This document shows positions 55,139-64,000 of a stretch of 64,000 nt of DNA, piece after piece. Positions within the stretch are counted from its first letter, which is position 1; each line of letters begins with the position of its first letter. The DNA is from Pseudomonadales bacterium (GTDB lineage Bacteria > Pseudomonadota > Gammaproteobacteria > Pseudomonadales > Azotimanducaceae), in contig WTGV01000026.1 in the NCBI GenBank assembly GCA_011525295.1, positions 1 to 64,000 of the forward strand. Direction: 5' to 3'. The notes below the pieces were generated by a model. The model was not told where the DNA came from. It saw only the letters and a program-made list of their open reading frames with translations, and made no database searches. The position numbers and the translations under genes are program-made.

Positions 55139-56201
55139 CGTTCATGATCACGATGCGAAGATCGTCTCCAATCGTATCGATCGAATGTAATCTACCGTTG
55201 ATCGCATCGCATAGAGCGTCTATTTGCAATTGTGCTACGGGTCGAGCTCGTGATCCCAGTAATTTCGGCGCGACGTAAAAGACTAGCTCATCCCACAAGC
55301 CTGTTTGTAGATAGCTAGAGGTGAGTGTAGGACCCGCCTCAACCAAGACTTCGTTGACTCCCACATCGGCTAATCGTTTGTGCACGTTGTCAAGGTCGGC
55401 CCGATCGTTATTGTGCTCCCACTTGATGGAGTCTGGTGGCAACTTCGCAGACGAATTGCTCACGAGGACAACTTCACCAGGATGCTTGAACAACTCGGCG
55501 TCAGACGGAATTTGACCTTGAGTATCTAAGACGACTCGCATGGGAGAACTGGATTTGAAACGCGAATCTCGAACCGTAAGTTTTGGATCGTCGTTGAGTA
55601 TTGTGTTTATACCAGTAACAATCGCGCCGCTGCGCGCTCGCAATCGCTGGACATCTTCGCGAGCGTCAGGGCTCGTGATCCACTGACTCTCTCCAGACTC
55701 CATAGCCACGCGTCCGTCCAATGACATTCCAGCTTTCACTCGGACATAGGGTCTTGCGTGCTTCATCCGTTTATAAAAGCCGGGATTCAACGATCGAGCT
55801 TCGGCTAACTCAAGCACCGTGACTAATATCGATGCATCTTGAAGCTCGCGGACACCAGAACCATTCACCTCAGGATTGGGATCGAGTTCTCCGATAACCA
55901 CGCGTTGGATTCCTGCAGCGATCAACGTAACCGTGCATGGTGGTGTTCGCCCCTCAATACAACATGGTTCTAAATTCACGTACGCAGTGGCTCCTGAAGC
56001 GTCCTCCGATGCAGTCGCAATTGCTTGAACTTCGGCATGAGCGCCACCGTCGTGAAGATGAGCACCACGCCCAATCACCCTTCCATTTTTGACCAATAAA
56101 CAACCCACCCTAGGGTTGTTTCGCGTCACGCGATAGAGTCCTTTAGTAGCAAGTCGAATCGCGGCAAGGGTGTAGAGTTCGTCAACTGTAGGCCGGTGCA
56201 T
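55122..56201 (-). CDS. ribD: Riboflavin biosynthesis protein RibD
   Basis: A 359-residue two-domain enzyme: an N-terminal deaminase with zinc motif HAEVQA and PCCIEGRTPPC, and a C-terminal reductase with KAGMSLDGRVAMESGESQWI and VEAGPTL. It turns the GTP-cyclohydrolase product into the ribityl-uracil. Overlaps nusB. ribE, ribBA and ribH, its usual partners between ribD and nusB, are absent here. The start at 56201 is 53 bases after glyA. Confidence 0.95.
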   Translation of the reverse strand: MHRPTVDELYTLAAIRLATKGLYRVTRNNPRVGCLLVKNGRVIGRGAHLHDGGAHAEVQAIATASEDASGATAYVNLEPCCIEGRTPPCTVTLIAAGIQRVVIGELDPNPEVNGSGVRELQDASILVTVLELAEARSLNPGFYKRMKHARPYVRVKAGMSLDGRVAMESGESQWITSPDAREDVQRLRARSGAIVTGINTILNDDPKLTVRDSRFKSSSPMRVVLDTQGQIPSDAELFKHPGEVVLVSNSSAKLPPDSIKWEHNNDRADLDNVHKRLADVGVNEVLVEAGPTLTSSYLQTGLWDELVFYVAPKLLGSRARPVAQLQIDALCDAINGRLHSIDTIGDDLRIVIMNGESCA

Positions 56202-56254
56202 TGCCAGAAATCCTGGATCGAAACTCGACCGTAAATAGCGTTATGGCAGCGCAA

Positions 56255-57508
56255 TCACTGCGTGTAAACTGGATGCTTCTGACACATCTCTCGTACTTTT
56301 ATCCGAACGGACGCAACCATATTGTCGTTGGAAATGTCGTCGAGAATGTCGCACATCCATTGAGTTAGTGTAGAACACTCCTCGGTCCCAAAACCGCGAC
56401 GAGTCGCTGCAGCAGAGCCAATGCGTAGACCACTAGTCACGAATGGTGAGCGTGGATCTCCCGGTACCGTGTTCTTATTGACCGTGATGTTTGCTCGATT
56501 CAAAGCTGCGTCCGCAGCTTTGCCTGTTATCTCCTTGTCGATCAGATCCAACAAGAACAGATGGTTATCTGTACCACCCGACACTACCTTGTAGCCGCGC
56601 TCTACGAATCCTCTAGCCATCGTCCGTGCGTTATCTACGACCTGAATTTGATAGTCTCGAAATTCAGGGGCCGCGGCTTCCTTAAAACAAACAGCTTTCG
56701 CGGCGATGATATGCATCAAAGGGCCACCTTGGATGCCGGGAAACAACGCAGAATTGAGTCGTTTTTCGATGTCTGCATTTGCTCGAGCTAAGATCAATCC
56801 TCCGCGTGGTCCTGCCAGCGTTTTGTGCGTCGTGGTCGTTACAACATCAGCATGTGGGATTGGATTGGGATAGACGCCTGCGGCTACTAAGCCGGCAACG
56901 TGAGCCATATCCACCAACAGATAAGCACCTACAGAATCGGCTATCTCCCGAAACTTCGCCCAGTCTAGTTTTCGACTGTAGGCGGAAAAACCAGCTACAA
57001 CAAGTTTAGGCTGGTGTTCTTGCGCGATTGCTAAAACATCATCATAGTCCACTAAGCCGTCGGTAGGCCGTACCCCGTATTGAACGGCTTGATAAATTCG
57101 CCCAGAAAAGTTTACCGGTGAGCCATGAGTTAAATGACCACCCTCTGATAGGCTCATTCCCAATATCACATCGTTCGGCTCGATCAACGCTAAGTAGGCT
57201 GATGCATTGGCCTGGCTACCTGAGTGTGGTTGTACATTCACATAGTCGGCACCAAATAGGTTTTTCGCTCGTTCAATCGCTAACACTTCTACCTGATCTA
57301 CATAGTCACAACCGCCGTAGTATCGTTTACTAGGATAGCCTTCGGCATATTTATTTGTCATACCGCAACCTTGTGCCTCTAACACGGCCGGGGAGACATA
57401 GTTCTCTGACGCTATTAGTTCTATGTGCTCTTCTTGACGACGATCTTCGGCAACAATGGAATCCCAAACTTCGGGATCAAGGGCACTCAATTTTTGTTGA
57501 TTGAACAT
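56255..57508 (-). CDS. glyA: Serine hydroxymethyltransferase
   Basis: A 417-residue PLP enzyme that makes glycine and one-carbon units from serine. The PLP lysine is in [39 protein letters not shown] and the DNHLFLLDL segments match. Usual length. It is upstream of ribD on the same strand, the order seen in many relatives (where nrdR usually lies between; not here). Confidence 0.97.
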   Translation of the reverse strand: MFNQQKLSALDPEVWDSIVAEDRRQEEHIELIASENYVSPAVLEAQGCGMTNKYAEGYPSKRYYGGCDYVDQVEVLAIERAKNLFGADYVNVQPHSGSQANASAYLALIEPNDVILGMSLSEGGHLTHGSPVNFSGRIYQAVQYGVRPTDGLVDYDDVLAIAQEHQPKLVVAGFSAYSRKLDWAKFREIADSVGAYLLVDMAHVAGLVAAGVYPNPIPHADVVTTTTHKTLAGPRGGLILARANADIEKRLNSALFPGIQGGPLMHIIAAKAVCFKEAAAPEFRDYQIQVVDNARTMARGFVERGYKVVSGGTDNHLFLLDLIDKEITGKAADAALNRANITVNKNTVPGDPRSPFVTSGLRIGSAAATRRGFGTEECSTLTQWMCDILDDISNDNMVASVRIKVREMCQKHPVYTQ

Positions 57509-57685
57509 GTGTGGAATAACAATATCTGTGAGCTAGCGAAGGGATTATTTTAGTGTTGTACGAGACCCAGACTCGTGAAGAACTAACGATCAAAATGGTC
57601 TGCATTACCTGACGTTTGTTTTGCAATAAATGTCAGTTTACGGTAGTAGCTTAAAATTTTGGAGTAGAAATTTCTTGGAGGATAG

Positions 57686-59221
57686 ATGCGAGCGGTTGAC
57701 ACACAGTACGTTCGACGACGCAGCCTGATTGGCGCAATTTGTACAGTTCTGATTGGGACACTTCTTACGCAAGCATCAATCATCTCAGCTGTCGCAGATG
57801 ATCGGTTAAAGGAAATTGCTACTCCGCACGCGGACTACCCTAAAGGAGTCTGGAAAAACGGTCAAGATGGACAAGTCACCGTTATGTTCGATGTAAACAT
57901 ACGTGGAAAAGTGCAAAACGCATGTATCACCAATTCCACGTACCCCGGTATATTCGACCTCTACGCACTTCAAGCTGTAAAAAACTACCGATATAAAAAC
58001 TTGACACGTCCTCGTGAACTAATAGAGGGAGTCAGTACTACAGTCAACTTCACTCTAGACTCAAAGCCTAGAGACTACGTTTCACCTAAGTATCCGTACG
58101 CGGCTTTAGAATTCGGTTTCCAAGGATTTGTCGTCGTTCAGTTTGCAGTTAAATCTAATGGCGAAGTGCGCAACTTATCGACCGCAGCCGCATTACCAAC
58201 TGAAGTGTTTGAAGGCGCCGCTCTGGAGGCGGCTAGACAGTTCAGATTTGACTCGAATCGATTCTTAAAAAGCGACAGAATACATCACAAGTTCAATTTT
58301 TTATTGGACAGCGAACCAAACAATCTAGTAATCCCCGTATATCCTGATCAAGCTAAAGAAGAGGGCATACAAGGGCACGCTATCGTGAATTTCGACATCA
58401 ATTCAGAAGGTACTGTCGACGGAGCGTATGTAGTTTACTCCAGTGATAGGATGTTTGATCAACCTGCAGCGGAAGCCGCGTCTCAATTTACCTTTGATCC
58501 CAATGAACCTGCTCAAAACGTCCATCACAAAATCGAGTTCATCTTAAATCGGAACCACCGCGCGCTAACCAAAGAAATGCCTAAATATCCTCGTGAGGCA
58601 GTGCTTAACAGAACTGAAGGACACGTAATCGTAGAGTTCGATATTGATGAAAGAGGAGCCGTCGACAACTTGTCGGTGCTCGAAGCAGAACCACCTGATG
58701 TTTTCAACGAAGCTGCTTTAGCAGCTACAGCACAGTTTACTTACCTACCGAAATATGTTGACGGAAGACCCGTTCGTGTTCAGGGGGAGCGCAACCGGCT
58801 TCGATTTACACTCGGATCACAAAACCAAGCCGCTCGACAACAAGCTCAGGAAGTTCAACAGCAACGTCAAGCAAGACGACTGCCGAGTCGAAGAGGACGA
58901 TCTGCCGCGCGGCGATCAGCAAGTGAAGACAGGCGGCCCGAGCACATGCGCAGTATTAAACTCGATCCAATCTACGAATTACAGTTGACTGGGGATCATG
59001 ATGATGGTAGCGTCATCGTTCAATTCGATGTAAACGGCAGTGGTTACGTTGAAAGACCAAAAATATTTAAGATCATCGACACAAACTTGCCGGAAGAAAT
59101 CACGGAACGCATTCTTGACGAGGTCAGCTTCTTTTGGTACGCGCCCTGGATTGAGAACAATCAACCAAAAACCGTATACGGGGTTAAGCACCGGATTGAA
59201 CTGACGTTCGTTGATGACTAG
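57686..59221 (+). CDS. Exported protein of five tandem TonB C-terminal-like modules, copy 1
   Basis: A 511-residue protein with ATG 57686 after TGGAGGA and a signal peptide (~1-38). It consists of repeated ~80-residue modules at ~45-126, 132-208, 214-288, 295-377 and, after a Gln/Arg-rich linker (378-420), 425-510. Each has the TonB-C pattern YP-x3-A-x4-G-x-V-x-V-x-FD(I/V)-x3-G-x-V, then a FxxAAxxAxxxF segment. It has no membrane anchor, so it cannot be an energised TonB. It may bind several partners, such as receptor TonB boxes or peptidoglycan. A close paralog follows. Confidence 0.78.
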   Translation: MRAVDTQYVRRRSLIGAICTVLIGTLLTQASIISAVADDRLKEIATPHADYPKGVWKNGQDGQVTVMFDVNIRGKVQNACITNSTYPGIFDLYALQAVKNYRYKNLTRPRELIEGVSTTVNFTLDSKPRDYVSPKYPYAALEFGFQGFVVVQFAVKSNGEVRNLSTAAALPTEVFEGAALEAARQFRFDSNRFLKSDRIHHKFNFLLDSEPNNLVIPVYPDQAKEEGIQGHAIVNFDINSEGTVDGAYVVYSSDRMFDQPAAEAASQFTFDPNEPAQNVHHKIEFILNRNHRALTKEMPKYPREAVLNRTEGHVIVEFDIDERGAVDNLSVLEAEPPDVFNEAALAATAQFTYLPKYVDGRPVRVQGERNRLRFTLGSQNQAARQQAQEVQQQRQARRLPSRRGRSAARRSASEDRRPEHMRSIKLDPIYELQLTGDHDDGSVIVQFDVNGSGYVERPKIFKIIDTNLPEEITERILDEVSFFWYAPWIENNQPKTVYGVKHRIELTFVDD

Positions 59222-59474
59222 AACCGAGCGAATATTAGTCGTTGGGGCATTGCTTGGTGTTGTCATGTAAGAAGTTCACCCCCAGTGTTTCTGCCAAATT
59301 CTCGAAATATCAACTTTTCGTGGTATTGCACAAAAATGGCACACATAGAACGATTCTATTGCACTCAGTACAACTCCAAATTGAACTTCAAGTCCGATAA
59401 CACTAGGGTGTTCCATGATCGTACATACAGACAAAAACCGGTTTATAATTTTTTTTAATTTTTTTGGAGGAGAT
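59222..59474. other. 253-base gap between the two TonB-C repeat genes
   Basis: I see a GGAGGAG ribosome-binding site close to the downstream ATG and A/T-rich sequence before it, but no clear promoter or terminator. Not a gene. Confidence 0.4.
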
Positions 59475-60950
59475 ATGAGAACTGATAGATCCAAGCAAAT
59501 CCAGCTATATGTCGCATTATCTGTTCTGATCCTCGCATTGATTAGTAGCGTCTTTGCGCACGGAGTAACGACTGTGCCAACTGATGGAAATCTCCTCAAA
59601 GAAATCGAAGCTCCGATGCCAGACTATCCTAAATCAGTTTGGGACGAGAGTCCGGTGGGCGAGGTCACGTTGATGTTCGATGTCAACGAAGAGGGCCATG
59701 TCGAAGATCCCTGCATCGTCAGCTCTACCTTTTCTGGTACTTTTGATCTCTATGCAGTAAAAGCGATTAAAGGCCATCGTTATGAAAAACTCGGTGGTCC
59801 TTCCCAGCATATGAAGGGTGTCAAAAAACGATTTTTCTTTACTCTCGATTCAAATCCTACATTTCCGGTAACAGCGAAGTATCCACGACACGCCTTGGAA
59901 CAGGGAGCAGAAGGCTATGTCGTCGTGAGATTCGGAGTATCCGAAGGAGGTGCTGTTCGAGATATCGAAGTGGTTGGGTCAGAGCCATCTGGAATGTTTG
60001 ATGTCGCGGGGCGCGAAGCCGCAAGCAAGATGAAATTTGAAACAACACGATTCAACCCAGATGACGCAATACTTCACAAGTTCACCTTTTCTCTAGACAG
60101 TAAACCCCGTATCGCCGTAGGAGCTGAATATCCCGCGGAAGCAAGGGAACAACTGATACATGGGCATGTCGTCGTCGAATTTGACATCAACGAAGATGGC
60201 GAAGTAGAAAATCCCGAAGCGATTTATTCCGATGCTAGCGTATTCGAGAAAACCGCAATTGCTGCCGTGTCTGAGTTTCGTTTTGAGCCGAACACACCGA
60301 TAGAAGGGGTATTGCACAAAGTTGAATTCAATCTCAACCAAGACTACCAACCTCGAAGTAGAGTTGAACCAGAGTATCCAAGAGAAGCATTGTTAAATAG
60401 CATCGAGGGGTACGTAATCATTCGATTTGAAATTGACGAATCGGGCTCGGTAGCCAATCCCAGGGTGTTAACAGCAAAACCACCAAATGTATTCGATGAA
60501 TCAGCGTTAACTGCAGTGGCGCAGTTCAAGTACACGCCAAAGTATGTAGATGGCCAGCCTACGCCCGTCAAAGACGGCAATATCAGATTTCTATACGAAA
60601 TACCTGATGAAGAAAGCAAGAGTCCTGGGCGCGCACTTAGAGATCCGGCTTCGAGCACTCAAGCTCGGTACTCCATGCGTCGACACTCACTAAGACCGAC
60701 TCATAAGTTGTACACAGAAGGCAACTTAGAAGACGGTAGTGTCATTGTCGAATTTGATGTGAACGAGCGTGGGTTCGTTGAACAACCCAATATTTATGAG
60801 GTTCAAGACACACGGCTGACCCCGGAGGTCACTCAGCGAATTCTAGACGAGGTCGGTTTCTACCGATATACTCCGTTTACGATCAATGATGTTCCAACAG
60901 TCGTTTATGGTGTCCGGCACCGTATCGAGCTCAGTTTCCGAGAAAACTAG
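59475..60950 (+). CDS. Exported protein of five tandem TonB C-terminal-like modules, copy 2
   Basis: A 491-residue paralog of the preceding gene. Start set at ATG 59475, just after GGAGGAG; a longer frame from 59415 has no such site. Signal peptide about 1-30 (VALSVLILALISSVFAHG). Module organisation and linker position are the same as copy 1 and the sequences align over the entire length (for example HGHVVVEFDINEDGEVENP and DGSVIVEFDVNERGFVEQP), so the pair is a recent-to-moderate tandem duplication. Function unknown, as for copy 1. Confidence 0.78.
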   Translation: MRTDRSKQIQLYVALSVLILALISSVFAHGVTTVPTDGNLLKEIEAPMPDYPKSVWDESPVGEVTLMFDVNEEGHVEDPCIVSSTFSGTFDLYAVKAIKGHRYEKLGGPSQHMKGVKKRFFFTLDSNPTFPVTAKYPRHALEQGAEGYVVVRFGVSEGGAVRDIEVVGSEPSGMFDVAGREAASKMKFETTRFNPDDAILHKFTFSLDSKPRIAVGAEYPAEAREQLIHGHVVVEFDINEDGEVENPEAIYSDASVFEKTAIAAVSEFRFEPNTPIEGVLHKVEFNLNQDYQPRSRVEPEYPREALLNSIEGYVIIRFEIDESGSVANPRVLTAKPPNVFDESALTAVAQFKYTPKYVDGQPTPVKDGNIRFLYEIPDEESKSPGRALRDPASSTQARYSMRRHSLRPTHKLYTEGNLEDGSVIVEFDVNERGFVEQPNIYEVQDTRLTPEVTQRILDEVGFYRYTPFTINDVPTVVYGVRHRIELSFREN

Positions 60951-61001
60951 TACTTCTAGAACAAGTGGTGCTAATGTATGTATTCGGTCAGTTTCTATAC
61001 G

Positions 61002-62384
61002 TTAACCAGTCAACATGTCGTTTAGAACATCCAGTGCGCTGCTGAGCGTCGGGACATAAGACACTTCGACTCCTGCAAACGGTTTTTTCGCTTTGTTAGC
61101 GAGTGGCACGATGGCACGTGTGAAGCCATGTTTTTGTACCTCGCGCAGACGTTCTTGCCCATTGGGTACTGGACGAATTTCACCTGTCAGTCCTAGTTCA
61201 CCAAAAACAACCAGATCGTGGGGGAGCGCGCGATTTCTGAAACTGGAATAAACGGCTATCAAAGTTGCTAAGTCTACAGCAGTCTCCGCCACCTTAATAC
61301 CACCCGTGACGTTGGCGAACACATCTTGATCCGCAAGCGAGATTCCACAGTGCCGGTGCATGATCGCTAAGTGCATTGCCAATCGTTGAGTGTCTAGACC
61401 TACAGAAACTCTACGAGGATACCCCCCTTGTACGTCGTCAACTAGTGCCTGAATTTCAACCAGTAGCGGACGCGTACCCTCCCATGTAACCGTTACCACA
61501 CTGCCTGCTGTGGGTTCCGTAGTGCGTTCTAAGAAAATCGCGGACGGGTTGGCCACTTCCTTCAACCCACGATCGGTCATGGCAAACACGCCAAGCTCAT
61601 TCACAGCACCAAATCGGTTCTTAATGCCTCGCAGCGTACGAAAACGACTACCAATCGGAGCTTCTAACATCACAAAGCAATCAATCATGTGCTCTAGTAC
61701 TTTAGGACCAGCGAGATTTCCTTCTTTGGTAACGTGTCCGACGAGTACGAAGATCGTGCCGGTCTGTTTTGCTAATTGTGTCAGCTGGGACGCGCATTCT
61801 CGGACCTGGCTGACACTCCCAGGGACACTCTCAATCTCATCCGAGTGCATCACTTGGATAGAGTCAATCACCACTACTGTAGGTTTCGTCTGCTCCACTA
61901 AGGAGATCACCTGTAGGACATCCGTTAACGTAGCTAGTTGAACTTCACGGTCCGAAATCCCAAGACGAATCGCACGACTAGCAATCTGCTGAATGGATTC
62001 TTCTCCGCTGACGTAGATACACCCCCTATCGCGGGCTATCTCGCTCGCCATCTGTATTAGTAAGGTTGACTTCCCAGCACCGGGCTCGCCACCTATCAAT
62101 ACCACTGAGCCTGGTACTAAACCACCACCCAGAACACGGTCGAATTCCCCAATGCGAGTGAGAATTCGCGGACTTGATTCAAGTTTGACTTCCGCTAATC
62201 GAGTGATCTCAGTCGCACTGCCGGAAAAGCCTATTCCTGAAGCTCCGCCAGACTTCTTTTGTTTTTGCGAAACCTTGACTTCTTCCAAGCAGTTCCACTC
62301 GCCACACGTAGCACACTGTCCTTGCCATTTAGGATAAGAAGCACCGCATTCGCGACAGGCAAAAAGGACTTTTGTCTTTACCAT
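61002..62384 (-). CDS. radA: DNA repair protein RadA
   Basis: A 460-residue recombination ATPase that extends D-loops during homologous repair. It has the N-terminal zinc finger (CRECGASYPKWQGQCATCGEW), Walker A GGEPGAGKST, the KNRFG motif typical of RadA, and the C-terminal LonC-like domain. Single gene; the TonB-C paralog ends 51 bases before its stop. Confidence 0.96.
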   Translation of the reverse strand: MVKTKVLFACRECGASYPKWQGQCATCGEWNCLEEVKVSQKQKKSGGASGIGFSGSATEITRLAEVKLESSPRILTRIGEFDRVLGGGLVPGSVVLIGGEPGAGKSTLLIQMASEIARDRGCIYVSGEESIQQIASRAIRLGISDREVQLATLTDVLQVISLVEQTKPTVVVIDSIQVMHSDEIESVPGSVSQVRECASQLTQLAKQTGTIFVLVGHVTKEGNLAGPKVLEHMIDCFVMLEAPIGSRFRTLRGIKNRFGAVNELGVFAMTDRGLKEVANPSAIFLERTTEPTAGSVVTVTWEGTRPLLVEIQALVDDVQGGYPRRVSVGLDTQRLAMHLAIMHRHCGISLADQDVFANVTGGIKVAETAVDLATLIAVYSSFRNRALPHDLVVFGELGLTGEIRPVPNGQERLREVQKHGFTRAIVPLANKAKKPFAGVEVSYVPTLSSALDVLNDMLTG

Positions 62385-62550
62385 TCTAGCATCTCTTCCT
62401 ACCCTTTCGCCATTGGTCTTGAAAGAGTTCGTGGAATCTCAATTACCTCTACTGGCTTGTTAGAAGTACAACTCCTTACACATTAGGTTCAGACGCGGTA
62501 ATAAACGAAAATATTCTCCCCGTTACAACACATCCAACATTAACCAGTGC

Positions 62551-64000
62551 TCACCAGCGTAGCGTGCCCCGAAGCTCAATGCTATGATGAGGTGATTGAT
62601 GAATACTCTCTTGTCTTCCGATCTGCAGTCCAGCGTTGAAACCTTGAGACGATCGGAACTGTAAACCCACTCGCATTACGCGGAATTCGTTATCGTGATC
62701 GGTACCTCGGTAGGAAGTCCACAAGCCAAGCCCGTCTGGTTTACTAAAGTCGTAACGAACTGCGGCATGTATCCATGGATACGTTGACATAAAGCTCTCG
62801 CGCTGATTCGGTAGCCGTTCAGCACTAAATGACCTCAACGATTCGCTTTTGAGATCTCGATTCGCCATACCCCACGAAGAGCCAAGAGACATAGAGAGTC
62901 CGTGGCCACCGCTACTCGGTTGGAGCGCGATCATGCCTCTAAAGCTCCAATCTTCAAAATCATCAACATCCGAGTGCGTGAGCAAGGTTTGGGAGTTGAG
63001 CTTAAGTACCATCCGACCCGCCGAATATCCCAATCCTGCACCAATCTCAAGTCCGTTTCCTGTAGTTCCGTCTCCACCGTCAATCCTCCAACCAGCTTCG
63101 ATCGAAGGGGTAATCACTGCGTCCGATTTGAGAGTTCGTGCATGCAAACCCTTAAACGAAACCCGATGTCGGGACGCGTCTAAACTTGTTTGTTCAAGAC
63201 TGACACCTTCATCAACTTCTGCGCTTGTGAAAGCTGACTGACTGTTCAACTTGATGGTGGTAGTGCCTCCTTTAATCAGGTTCTCACTAGACATCAAGGA
63301 CAGATCAATACCCGCGGCGATCATAGTCTGGGACAGATCGCTGGCCTGCGAGTTCGTAGATTCTGTGAACTCAACCTCGCCCCAACCAAAACCGGCTGCA
63401 GCCCACAACCGAGCATTATCTGCCATCTGCCATCCGAGATAGGGATTGATGCTCGACATCGAAGTTGAGAGTTCCCCCATAGCTGACTCTGGATCTTCAT
63501 AGTCCACGGTCCCACTCGCCCAGGTCATCGACACTCCGCCAACTAAGTTGTCGCCTACTTTACGATCAATACCAATGTTAGCACTAGTCACATTGCCGTC
63601 GTAGCCCATGACTTCCATGTTCTCATCAGAGAGCTTTCGGTAGTCGGCGTTCGCCCAGAGCGTGAGGTGGCTTAGGAAACCGTTGCCCCCATGAGACGCA
63701 TTCAGAGGCAGCACGAAGTACGATTCCTCGGACAGCCAATTGGATACAAACGAACTGTCCCGCCTTCCGAACAAGGCATTCGCTAATGTAGACGTCCCAC
63801 CCAATCTGAATACTGTAGAGGGAGATGTACTCGAGTCTGAAGTGACTTGCTCAATTCGGTCAGAAATGGCATCAACGGTACTTGCGGTCATAGTTCGCAG
63901 GACTTGGGGAAGAACCGTTTGGACGACTGCGTTTTGGCGTATCGCGACAACTGCCGGATCAGTTAGATAAAAGCCAGATCCAACGATGTAGTTCGATGGG
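62551..64000 (-). CDS. Autotransporter-type beta-barrel protein, partial at the 5' end
   Basis: The frame stays open to the window edge, so the N-terminus is missing; an internal ATG at 63891 is not a likely start. The visible ~480 residues are rich in alternating amphipathic strands with frequent aromatic ends, a short helix near the start (STVDAISDRIEQVTSD), and end in ELRGTLRW, an outer-membrane-type C-terminus with aromatic last residue. LWANADYRKL, GVSMTWASGTVDY and NPYLGWQMADNARLW are typical of autotransporter barrels. A passenger domain is expected upstream. Confidence 0.72.
   Translation of the reverse strand, partial: PSNYIVGSGFYLTDPAVVAIRQNAVVQTVLPQVLRTMTASTVDAISDRIEQVTSDSSTSPSTVFRLGGTSTLANALFGRRDSSFVSNWLSEESYFVLPLNASHGGNGFLSHLTLWANADYRKLSDENMEVMGYDGNVTSANIGIDRKVGDNLVGGVSMTWASGTVDYEDPESAMGELSTSMSSINPYLGWQMADNARLWAAAGFGWGEVEFTESTNSQASDLSQTMIAAGIDLSLMSSENLIKGGTTTIKLNSQSAFTSAEVDEGVSLEQTSLDASRHRVSFKGLHARTLKSDAVITPSIEAGWRIDGGDGTTGNGLEIGAGLGYSAGRMVLKLNSQTLLTHSDVDDFEDWSFRGMIALQPSSGGHGLSMSLGSSWGMANRDLKSESLRSFSAERLPNQRESFMSTYPWIHAAVRYDFSKPDGLGLWTSYRGTDHDNEFRVMRVGLQFRSSQGFNAGLQIGRQESIHQSPHHSIELRGTLRW

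Noticed and set aside
1..64000. tRNA, CRISPR or mobile elements
   Set aside because: No tRNA cloverleaf, repeat-spacer array, transposase or integrase was recognised in any gap; only tmRNA was found.

Overview
The window looks like chromosomal DNA of a marine-type gammaproteobacterium with a mid-range GC content. Lineage markers are the rpoE-rseA-rseB-rseC cluster divergent from nadB, the facing sdhE and ygfZ genes, ribD-nusB-thiL-pgpA-xseB-ispA, a close match to enterobacterial alaA, and a tmRNA whose tag (ANDDNYALAA) differs by one residue from the E. coli tag. Two TonB-dependent receptors, several lipoproteins, an autotransporter-like barrel and many TonB-C modules show a Gram-negative envelope. 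Gene packing is tight: convergent genes are often 0-25 bases apart, and TTG and GTG starts are common. I saw no tRNA, rRNA, CRISPR array, insertion sequence or prophage.

Layout. 1-3.2 kb (+): end of a sterol-desaturase/fatty-acid-hydroxylase, a GH3-type adenylating enzyme and an enolase-superfamily epimerase. 3.2-7.0 kb (-): a UvrA with an incomplete first zinc module, and a nucleotidyltransferase-fold protein. 7.4-10.6 kb (+): TonB-dependent receptor, terminator, methyltransferase. 10.6-22.6 kb (-): an eleven-gene envelope operon, the most unusual part of the window. 22.8-24.0 kb (-): a TPR protein with a TonB-type C-terminus. 24.2-36.5 kb: housekeeping and metabolic genes (tusA, FAD oxidoreductase, alaA, msrB, gamma-glutamyltransferase, crotonase, lepA, M32 carboxypeptidase) plus a lone PD-(D/E)XK nuclease, a methyltransferase and a VOC protein. 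36.5-40.0 kb (-): the sigma-E operon. 40.2-45.7 kb: nadB, sdhE, ygfZ, two YciB-like membrane proteins, pdxJ, exported peroxiredoxin. 45.7-51.7 kb: second TonB-dependent receptor, a giant membrane/M1-like protein and tmRNA. 51.8-57.5 kb: small wHTH-like protein, then ispA, xseB, pgpA, thiL, nusB, ribD, glyA. 57.7-61.0 kb (+): two paralogous proteins made of five tandem TonB-C modules each. 61-64 kb (-): radA and an autotransporter-like barrel running off the end.

The candidate undescribed system is the 10.6-22.6 kb operon. It combines an ExbB/MotA-type proton channel, two proteins with an ExbD/MotB-like membrane helix (Asp inside the helix) fused through coiled coils to complete or near-complete von Willebrand A domains, an Hsp70/actin-fold protein with an FHA-like tail, a membrane-anchored PEGA-array protein ending in a formylglycine-generating-enzyme fold that lacks the catalytic cysteines, a TPR/PEGA membrane protein, an acidic single-pass protein and four lipoproteins. 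Genes overlap or abut, so co-translation is likely. A sigma-E-like promoter precedes the first gene. My inference is an ion-motive-force-driven machine spanning the envelope and induced by envelope stress; its target is unknown. The five-module TonB-C proteins are a second unusual theme and may relate to the TonB systems implied by the two receptors.
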